Source of the DNA: Bacteroidales bacterium
GTDB taxonomy: Bacteria; Bacteroidota; Bacteroidia; Bacteroidales; DYOH01
Direction of reading: 5' to 3'
NCBI GenBank assembly: GCA_030632545.1
Contig: DAOVUO010000032.1
Coordinates: forward strand, 1 to 12,009
Length of the DNA: 12,009 nucleotides
Part shown: positions 1 to 5,260 of the stretch, in pieces
Layout: the number at the start of each line of letters is the position of its first letter
How positions within the stretch are numbered: position 1 is the first letter of the stretch
Translations under genes and position numbers: made by a program
Notes under the pieces: generated by a model
Seen by the model: only the letters and a program-made list of their open reading frames with translations
Told to the model about the DNA's origin: nothing
The model's database searches: none

Positions 1-2
1 CA

Positions 3-98
3 ACGCTGATTACTACATATCCAGCCATTCGGAATAAGTGTTATTTAGAGGAAATACATTCGGAAGTTGCTATGGATGACTTGTTTGGTGAAAGTTAA
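3..98 (+). CDS. C-terminal end of an unidentified protein, possibly an AAA-type ATPase
   Basis: This frame is open from the window edge to TAA at 96-98 and gives 31 residues ending in MDDLFGES; the other two forward frames stop within the first 40 bases. The ending (ITTYP..., then an acidic MDDLF close to the terminus) resembles, from memory, the C-termini of a Bacteroidota family of AAA-type ATP-binding proteins. That family assignment is a weak recollection, because no catalytic motif lies in the visible part. A hairpin terminator follows 20 bases after the stop, which supports this being a true gene end. Confidence 0.45.
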   Translation, partial: TLITTYPAIRNKCYLEEIHSEVAMDDLFGES

Positions 99-117
99 AA
101 AGTCTGTTTTTTTATTC

Positions 118-165
118 AAAAATAGTTTTTTTTTGTAAAGCACACCAGAAAACTATTTTTTTTTT
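118..165. terminator. Intrinsic terminator, possibly bidirectional
   Basis: A perfect 12-bp stem, AAAAATAGTTTT (118-129) and AAAACTATTTTT (149-160), encloses a 19-base loop and continues into T residues to 165. It lies 20 bases after the stop of the upstream partial gene. The stem is AT-rich, so its stability is modest. Because the left arm opens with A residues it could also end transcription arriving on the minus strand. Confidence 0.55.
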
Positions 166-170
166 AATAG

Positions 171-455
171 AATGCTAGAGCCTGTAAGAATATTACGGCT
201 GAGGCCAAAGAAGCCTTATCCGAACGTTGGGATGTTTATAAGTAGGAATGTTCTTATTTAAAAATAAGCATTTTTACTTTCTTAAGTGGTCAACTTATTT
301 CAGGCATTGACATAACAGGCTAAGCCTAAAATAAAAATAAGACAGAGTCTGTAGCCATCCTACAAACGCTCTTGTGGTTTTATACAGCCTTAGCTTAACG
401 GGGGTAATTTTTGATTTCTATCCGTAGGATACTTACGCATCAATAAGTATTACCA
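171..455. other. Inverted-repeat-rich gene-free stretch: structured RNA or gene remnant
   Basis: No intact gene is visible here. The stretch contains successive hairpins: 179-200 (AGCC-GTAA with one bulged T), 202-216 (AGGC/GCCT), a 17-bp stem at 240-279 with two G-T pairs and a two-base bulge, 294-341 (CTTATTT/AAATAAG enclosing AGGC/GCCT), 344-372 (AGAG/CTCT enclosing TGTAG/CTACA), and 403-454 (GGTAAT/ATTACC enclosing TATCC-GTA-GGATA). This density suggests a folded RNA, but no known RNA family was recognised and the transcribed strand is unknown. Alternatively, a 24-codon stop-to-stop stretch at 171-245 (TAG at 243) reads as protein-like (ends SERWDVYK), which would fit a decayed gene. Confidence 0.3.
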
Positions 456-524
456 TAAATCATTATTCATTCATACTGTCCTTAGAAACGATTTTTATAA
501 AAACCGCTTTTAATGCGAAATTGG

Positions 525-556
525 TTTCTGTAGACTCCAAAAAAAGTATATATTTG
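525..556 (+). promoter_or_regulatory. Promoter of the orphan ATPase gene
   Basis: TATATTTG at 549-556 matches the Bacteroidota -7 consensus TAnnTTTG exactly. A partial -33 element (TTTC, 525-528) lies 20 bases upstream, within the usual 19-21 spacing. This places the transcript start near 563 and leaves a leader of about 20 bases before the ATG at 585. An inverted repeat, AGAAAC (484-489) and GTTTCT (524-529), ends on the -33 element and could be a regulator site; that role is inference. Confidence 0.55.
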
Positions 557-584
557 TACTTTGTAAAACCCAATTCTATAGCTC

Positions 585-1778
585 ATGGAACTATTCAGAG
601 AAAAATTTTATAGGAAACTAAATAAAATTTCACTTAAATTTAAGCGTAATCTATTAAATACCATTCACTGGGAAAATAGAATGATTGGAATAAGAGGTGC
701 AAGGGGTGTTGGGAAAACAACTTTGATATTACAATATATTAAAGGTAACTTGCCATTAAACGAATCAATTATTTACATAAGCTTAGATGATATTTACTTT
801 ACATCAAATTCATTGAGCGAATATGTCGATGATTTCGTAAAGAAAGGCGGGAAATACTTATTTATTGACGAGGTACATAAGTATAAAAATTGGAGTATCG
901 AGCTAAAAAACATTTACGACAATTATGCCGACTTAAAAATTGTTTTCACTGGTTCTTCTATTCTTCCCTTAATCAAATCAAAAGCAGATTTAAGTCGAAG
1001 AGCTATAATGTATGATATGCAAGGCTTATCATTTAGAGAGTTTTTAAATATAACTCATAAGTTAGATTTTGAATCTGTCAGTTTACCAGACATCTTAAGC
1101 AATCATACAGAAATAAGTATGTTGATAAACAATAAGATAAAGCCTATTTTGGAAATGGGAAAATACAACGAGAAAGGATATTATCCTTATTTTATTGAAA
1201 GCAATAGGGATTATTTAATTTTTTTAGCTGAAACAATTAATCAAACTCTTGAGGCAGACATTCCTATCTATTTAGATTTGAATGTAGAAAGTGTTGAAAA
1301 GATGAAGAAACTATTGTTTATTATTTCCACTTCAGTACCCTTTAAGCCTAATATTAGTAAATTGAGCGAGACGATAGGAATTACACGAAATACGCTAAAA
1401 ACGATGTTGCATTATTTATATAAAGCAAATATTATTAATTTGCTTTTTACTGGAACAAAAGGGATTAGCATACTACAAAAACCTGAAAAAATCTATCTTC
1501 ATCATCCAAATTTAATGTATGCATTATCGCCTAATCATATAAATATTGGCACTTTGCGTGAAACTTTTTTTTACAATCAACTACAAAACTTATTTTCAGT
1601 TAAATATACAAATACTGGTGATTTTTTGGTTGATGATAAATATACTTTTGAGATTGGAGGGAAAAACAAAACTTATAAACAAATAAAAAATATTCCTAAT
1701 TCATATATCGTTGCTGATAATATTGAGTATGGTGCTGGTAATAAAATCCCTTTGTTTTTGTTCGGGTTCTTGTATTAA
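585..1778 (+). CDS. AAA-type ATP-binding protein (AAA_14/DUF4143-like)
   Basis: This 397-residue protein has a Walker A motif GARGVGKT at 38-45, a Walker B motif YLFIDEVH at 91-98, a sensor-1-like IVFTGSS at 119-125 and a basic LSRR at 136-139. It also has the phrase LSFREFL (148-154) that marks the prokaryotic AAA_14 family. Residues about 255-287 look like a winged helix-turn-helix. The C-terminus around 346-360 (GDFLV then FEIGGKNK) resembles the PD-(D/E)XK nuclease-like ends of DUF4143 proteins. The length is typical for the family, so it appears complete. These ATPases are common singletons in accessory DNA and their cellular role is not known. It stands alone, with its own promoter upstream and REP-like repeats downstream. 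Confidence 0.85.
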   Translation: MELFREKFYRKLNKISLKFKRNLLNTIHWENRMIGIRGARGVGKTTLILQYIKGNLPLNESIIYISLDDIYFTSNSLSEYVDDFVKKGGKYLFIDEVHKYKNWSIELKNIYDNYADLKIVFTGSSILPLIKSKADLSRRAIMYDMQGLSFREFLNITHKLDFESVSLPDILSNHTEISMLINNKIKPILEMGKYNEKGYYPYFIESNRDYLIFLAETINQTLEADIPIYLDLNVESVEKMKKLLFIISTSVPFKPNISKLSETIGITRNTLKTMLHYLYKANIINLLFTGTKGISILQKPEKIYLHHPNLMYALSPNHINIGTLRETFFYNQLQNLFSVKYTNTGDFLVDDKYTFEIGGKNKTYKQIKNIPNSYIVADNIEYGAGNKIPLFLFGFLY

Positions 1779-1832
1779 TAATTAGCCTGATACTACTTTA
1801 CGTTTTGGCATAATATTAGAAGCGATAAAAGC

Positions 1833-1922
1833 AAACCACGAAGTGGTTAAACAATAATAGCCCCGTATGAAATGCGGGGTAACAGTAACAATTAGACAAC
1901 TGGAACCCCGAATGGGGTTCAA
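1833..1922 (+). repeat. REP-like three-hairpin module, left copy
   Basis: Three short palindromes lie in a row: AACCACGAAGTGGTT at 1834-1848, CCCCGTATGAAATGCGGGG at 1861-1879 (one T-G pair, GAA loop), and GAACCCC-GAAT-GGGGTTC at 1903-1920. The whole 90-base module recurs on the opposite strand at 2210-2299 with the same order and nearly the same spacing. The two copies together have the layout of a bacterial interspersed mosaic element. No REP-associated transposase gene is present in the window. Confidence 0.8.
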
Positions 1923-1937
1923 TAAGCATAAACGGTT

Positions 1938-1977
1938 AAACCCCATTCGGGGTTTTGTGTGTGTTTTGCCAAAACAC
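1938..1977. repeat. Two extra hairpins inside the REP-like pair
   Basis: AAACCCC-ATTC-GGGGTTT (1938-1955) is a relative of the third palindrome of the neighbouring module with its loop inverted. GTGTTTT-GCC-AAAACAC (1961-1977) follows six bases later and is unrelated in sequence. Both have perfect 7-bp stems. Confidence 0.65.
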
Positions 1978-2209
1978 CACGGGTTTTATGCCTCACTTTG
2001 CTCGGCAACCACGATTTCGTAAAATGAAATAGTTCCTCGAACTTCAGATGAAGTAGTTCTGCTATCATCTTGCCTGCTTTTATGTAATAATTTGATTTTC
2101 ACACATATAATAAATCGCAATAAATTACTGTTATTTAAGGAATTACTAATTCCATAAAGTGTTAAATGTGCTACAAAACAGAGAAAGTCAAAAAAATATG
2201 GATATATAG
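1978..2209. other. Gene-free spacer between the inverted REP-like modules
   Basis: No convincing gene is seen. A 77-codon minus-strand frame (1986-2219) crosses it, but it begins inside the right REP module and has no recognisable domain. Small hairpins occur, such as CTTC-AGAT-GAAG around 2042-2053. Confidence 0.4.
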
Positions 2210-2299
2210 TTGAACCCACTTTGGGGTTCCTGTTCTGATATTGCTACAGCTACCCCGCATTTCATACGGGGTTATTTATATTCAACCACTTCGTGGTTT
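2210..2299 (-). repeat. REP-like three-hairpin module, right copy (inverted)
   Basis: Read on the minus strand this repeats the module at 1833-1922. The AACCACGAAGTGGTT palindrome (plus-strand 2284-2298) and the CCCCGTATGAAATGCGGGG palindrome (2253-2271) are exact matches. The third palindrome (2212-2229) is diverged in its loop and lacks one C. The linkers between palindromes are also similar, so this is duplication of a whole unit and not chance clustering of hairpins. Confidence 0.8.
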
Positions 2300-2399
2300 T
2301 GTGTACTCTCATATGTTTAACCACGAAGTGTTTTAATGTAAGTACCTGCAGAACAAATTCTTCAGGAATCTTTCGATTTTCCATTTGCTGCAAGTGCAT
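2262..2399 (-). CDS. Possible 45-residue small protein or truncated gene
   Basis: ATG at 2399 opens a 45-codon frame ending TGA at 2262-2264. The first 20 or so residues (MHLQQMENRK, then IPEEFVLQVL) are protein-like, and the C-terminal part is simply the translation of the REP palindromes (HKTTKWLNINNPV). A near-consensus minus-strand promoter lies 46 bases upstream. It may be a truncated gene whose 3' part was replaced by the repeat, or a fortuitous frame. An internal hairpin (CCTGCAGAA/TTCTTCAGG, 2345-2366) lies within it. I do not recognise the family. Confidence 0.25.
   Translation of the reverse strand: MHLQQMENRKIPEEFVLQVLTLKHFVVKHMRVHKTTKWLNINNPV
2319..2334 (+). repeat. Degenerate REP-like hairpin
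   Basis: AACCACGAAGTGTTTT matches the first palindrome of the REP-like module except for its last few bases. It lies 20 bases outside the right module, in direct orientation, and appears to be a decayed solo copy. Confidence 0.55.
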
Positions 2400-2444
2400 G
2401 CTTTGAAAAAACTACATTCATACGAATCAATTATAAGATTATAT

Positions 2445-2475
2445 CAAATTTAGCTTAATTTTTTTTGATTTCAAA
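2445..2475 (-). promoter_or_regulatory. Consensus Bacteroidota promoter, minus strand
   Basis: On the minus strand TTTG (plus 2472-2475) is followed after exactly 19 bases by TAAATTTG (plus 2445-2452). This fits the Bacteroidota primary sigma consensus TTTG-N19-21-TAnnTTTG in every position. The predicted transcript starts near 2438 and runs through the 45-codon frame and the REP-like hairpins. It is the best promoter match in the window although no clear gene follows it. Confidence 0.55.
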
Positions 2476-2554
2476 AACAATACATCAAATTATTTCAGCC
2501 TTTTATTAATTCTAACGTATTTGAAGATGAGTTTTTGAGAAGTTTTACTGGATT

Positions 2555-2602
2555 AAATTCAAACGCTGGCAGGTCTTGCATACGCTGGCAGCGTTTGAAT
2601 TT
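2555..2602. repeat. 14-bp inverted repeat after the TonB receptor gene
   Basis: AAATTCAAACGCTG (2555-2568) and CAGCGTTTGAATTT (2589-2602) are perfect complements around a 20-base loop. The loop carries a second copy of ACGCTGGCAG, so direct and inverted repeats overlap. It begins 24 bases past the receptor stop codon (minus strand) and could protect or terminate that transcript. It lacks a T tract, so it is not a standard intrinsic terminator. Confidence 0.65.
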
Positions 2603-2626
2603 GGCTCGATGATTTATCAATAGTTC

Positions 2627-4459
2627 TTATTTTCCTAACTCATAATCCATCAAAACCGAAATCCCAAAATTACGAGGTGCTTTTGGATAACCAGGCATAA
2701 GCTGCGTGTTACTGTTGAGTATATTATTTACAGATAGACTTAGTTTTAAATTATAAGGTTTAATTTTAAATATTCTGGCTAATTTCATATCGAGAGTATT
2801 GTCAGCCTCTAAAGTCTGTGTTTGATTAATTGGACGCTTGCCTAAATGCTGATATTGTACTATAAATAAAAGTTTTTGGTATTTTATTGTATTATTAATA
2901 CTCGCTTGATTTTTGGGAATAAAAGCTTGTGCTGTTTTTATATTTTCAGTATTTTCAATGGAATTTGTGTAGGTGTAAAAGAGCGAAAAATCATAATTAA
3001 ACTGCGAGATTGATTTATTAAAGTTTGTGTTTATTTCAATTCCGTTAGTTTTTGTTTGGTTATAGTTTACTGGTTTCCATTCTGTCGCAGTAACTGGAAT
3101 CCATGCAATTCTGTTCTGGATATCCGAATAAAATGCGGTAATTTCAAAATCAATTAAATCAAAATCTAATTTTTGTCCAAATTCAGCCGAATATCCATTT
3201 TCTGGTTTTAAGTTTGGATTTCCGTAAGGCTGCCAGTATTTATCGTTAAATGTCGCTAATCTATAATTTTTACTGATGGAGATTTTTGTAAACCAAATAG
3301 CTGAATTTAGCATTTTTATTTCTGTTCCAAAAGAAGGCTGAACAGGCAATAAGTCAGAATTTAATACGCTTAATTTACTTAGTGCAAAACTTTTAATTCT
3401 ATCAGAAAATTGCCAATTAATGGCAAAAAAAGCTGAATTTAAATGTTGCGTAATTGTGTTTTCGTAATTATTGCTCACAACACTATTATAATCAGAATTA
3501 AATCCTAGTGAAAAAAAGCTTTTTCCCTTAAATTGTTTAATAAATTCTATTCTATTTTGAGCTGAAAAACTGTTGTTATTCGATTTTATTTCTGCTAAAT
3601 TATTAGTGTAATCGTATTTGTCGAAAATTATAGCATTATTAAGTTTAATTTGCCCTTTTGAAGTATGATAATTGTATTCTAATTGGACTGCATTTAGTTG
3701 ATTGACAGTGTTCTCATTGTCTGATATTGTGCTTGGTAAAGAAGAGCTTTTTGCAATTGATAGCAAGTGAAAATTAAGTTTATGCTTGTTCTTTTTCAGG
3801 AAAACATCTTGTTGAAAGCCTTTTTTTGTAAAAAGTGTAAACCGATATTGTTTTGCCAGTTCTTTATGCTGAAAATCAGAGTAAAAAAGGCGAGTTTTTG
3901 AGCTTATAAAATTACTGTTTAGATTAATTTGGCTACTAAAACTATTATTAAATAAACTGTTTGTACTAGCACCAACAGAAATACTATTGTTACTCCAGTT
4001 TGGTATATTACTTAAAAGTATAGTGCCGCCTAGTCCACCACTATTTTCTATGGAGCTTGTTCCACCATGAATTAGCCGTATTTCATCAATTCCAGATAGT
4101 GGGAGCAAAGATAAATCGCTTTGTCCGAGCATTGGCGAATTAAGCTTAACACCATTCCACAATACTTGAGTTTGTGCTGCTGTTCCACCCCGAATAGAAC
4201 TGCTTGCAATGCCACCCAAACCATAATTTTTAATATAAATTCCTGCCGATTTTTTTAAAACCACGTCTAAACCATCATTTATTAACCAATAGTTAGAGTC
4301 GTTATAAATTATTGTTTGTTTAAAACCGTGAGTGGCAATTTTTTTTTCAATAATTTCAATTTCGCTAATTTTTAAAGTATCGGAAAAATTAGTTTGTGAT
4401 AAACTTACATTCCAAAGTGAAATGAAAATTAAAAATGATAAGAAAACCTTGGTTTGCAT
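2627..4459 (-). CDS. TonB-dependent outer-membrane receptor, BtuB-sized
   Basis: This 610-residue protein starts with a signal peptide (hydrophobic 5-20, cleavage likely after SLSQ). It then has a plug domain at about 45-155 with the familiar SSIRGG and VLWNGVKLNSP phrases and GGLGGTILL at its end. A beta-barrel runs to the C-terminus, with a late VNNILNSNTQ segment and a final GISVLMDYELGK strand. It lacks the N-terminal carboxypeptidase-like domain of SusC-type proteins. Length and plug resemble the BtuB/siderophore group, so the ligand may be a cobamide, metal chelate or similar; the ligand cannot be read from sequence. Its ATG overlaps the stop of the methyltransferase gene by one base (TAATG on the minus strand), which implies translational coupling. 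No SusD partner is adjacent. Confidence 0.9.
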   Translation of the reverse strand: MQTKVFLSFLIFISLWNVSLSQTNFSDTLKISEIEIIEKKIATHGFKQTIIYNDSNYWLINDGLDVVLKKSAGIYIKNYGLGGIASSSIRGGTAAQTQVLWNGVKLNSPMLGQSDLSLLPLSGIDEIRLIHGGTSSIENSGGLGGTILLSNIPNWSNNSISVGASTNSLFNNSFSSQINLNSNFISSKTRLFYSDFQHKELAKQYRFTLFTKKGFQQDVFLKKNKHKLNFHLLSIAKSSSLPSTISDNENTVNQLNAVQLEYNYHTSKGQIKLNNAIIFDKYDYTNNLAEIKSNNNSFSAQNRIEFIKQFKGKSFFSLGFNSDYNSVVSNNYENTITQHLNSAFFAINWQFSDRIKSFALSKLSVLNSDLLPVQPSFGTEIKMLNSAIWFTKISISKNYRLATFNDKYWQPYGNPNLKPENGYSAEFGQKLDFDLIDFEITAFYSDIQNRIAWIPVTATEWKPVNYNQTKTNGIEINTNFNKSISQFNYDFSLFYTYTNSIENTENIKTAQAFIPKNQASINNTIKYQKLLFIVQYQHLGKRPINQTQTLEADNTLDMKLARIFKIKPYNLKLSLSVNNILNSNTQLMPGYPKAPRNFGISVLMDYELGK

Positions 4460-5220
4460 TATTTGCTAAAATTTCGTCTGCGGAATTCACTTAAAATAAT
4501 TGAACCCGCCATAGAAACATTTAGCGAATCTACTTTTGCCGAATTTTGCGGAAAATCAGGAATGGAGATAGCTTGGTTAATGTAGGTTAAAAGCTCATTT
4601 TTTATTCCTTGTCCTTCGTTGCCTAAAAGAATTATTCCATTTTGACTCAAATTGGCCGTATATATGTTTTTCCCATTCATTAGTGCACCGTAAATTGGCG
4701 TTTTTTCTGGCAGATTTTTAAAAAAAACTGGTAAATCGGTATAAAAAACATCTAAATAAGCCAAAGCAGCCATGCTTGCTTGCACAACTTTAGGATTATA
4801 TACATCAACACTATCGGTGGAACAAACAATTTTTTTTATTCCAAACCAGTGAGCAAGCCTAATAAGGGTACCCATATTGCCTGGATCTTGAATAGTGTCA
4901 AGAGTCAGAATAAGTTCATTTTCATTAAAAATTAATGATTTTTTTTCCTCAGGAATTTTTAAAATAGCTAAAACTCCTTGTGGATTTTCTAAAAATGATA
5001 TTTTTTTGAGCTCACTTTCCGAAATTTCATTAATTACTGGTGAAATGTTATCAAAATCAGCGAGATAATTTTCTGTCGCAAAAATTTCACTTATATTGAA
5101 ACTGCCTTTAGCTATATCTCTAACTAATTTTGGACTTTCAGCAACAAATAAGGCATTTTTCTTGCGGTATTTTTTTTGAGCTAAAGAATTAATTAATTTT
5201 ATTTTGGCTTTTGAAATCAT
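4459..5220 (-). CDS. TrmH/SpoU-family rRNA 2'-O-methyltransferase
   Basis: The 253-residue protein has the two-part SpoU layout. The N-terminal substrate-binding domain includes KNALFVAESPKLVRDI at 21-36. The knotted SPOUT catalytic domain shows motif 1 DTIQDPGNMGTLIR (108-121), motif 2 IILLGNEGQG (196-205) and motif 3 with DSLNVSMAGSIILSEFRRR (231-249). It should transfer a methyl group from S-adenosylmethionine to a ribose 2'-oxygen of rRNA or tRNA. The N-terminal domain is of the RlmB/TsnR type, so rRNA is the more likely target, but the exact nucleotide cannot be assigned. It is the first gene of a two-gene minus-strand unit with the TonB receptor and is divergent from tamL across only 40 bases. 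Confidence 0.92.
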   Translation of the reverse strand: MISKAKIKLINSLAQKKYRKKNALFVAESPKLVRDIAKGSFNISEIFATENYLADFDNISPVINEISESELKKISFLENPQGVLAILKIPEEKKSLIFNENELILTLDTIQDPGNMGTLIRLAHWFGIKKIVCSTDSVDVYNPKVVQASMAALAYLDVFYTDLPVFFKNLPEKTPIYGALMNGKNIYTANLSQNGIILLGNEGQGIKNELLTYINQAISIPDFPQNSAKVDSLNVSMAGSIILSEFRRRNFSK

Positions 5221-5241
5221 AATTTAGGGGCAAAATTGTTT

Positions 5242-5249
5242 CAAATATA
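5242..5249 (-). promoter_or_regulatory. -7 element for the methyltransferase-receptor unit
   Basis: The minus strand reads TATATTTG here, an exact TAnnTTTG. It lies 21 bases upstream of the ATG at 5220, so the leader is about 14 bases. No matching -33 TTTG is seen at the expected distance. No equally good element was found for tamL on the plus strand in this 40-base gap. Confidence 0.5.
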
Positions 5250-5260
5250 AACAATCTGAA

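Noticed and set aside
171..455. tmRNA, RNase P RNA, signal recognition particle RNA or a known riboswitch
   Set aside because: I looked for their conserved cores (tRNA-like ends and tag frame, RNase P P4 sequences, the SRP GGAAGGAAGCAG-type loop, cobalamin and TPP boxes) and found none.
1986..2219. 77-codon frame on the minus strand between the REP-like modules
   Set aside because: It starts inside the right REP module, its middle is low-complexity AT-rich sequence, and no domain or start signal supports it. It ends in a protein-like phrase (EIVVAEQSEA), so a translated search would be reasonable, but I do not call a gene.
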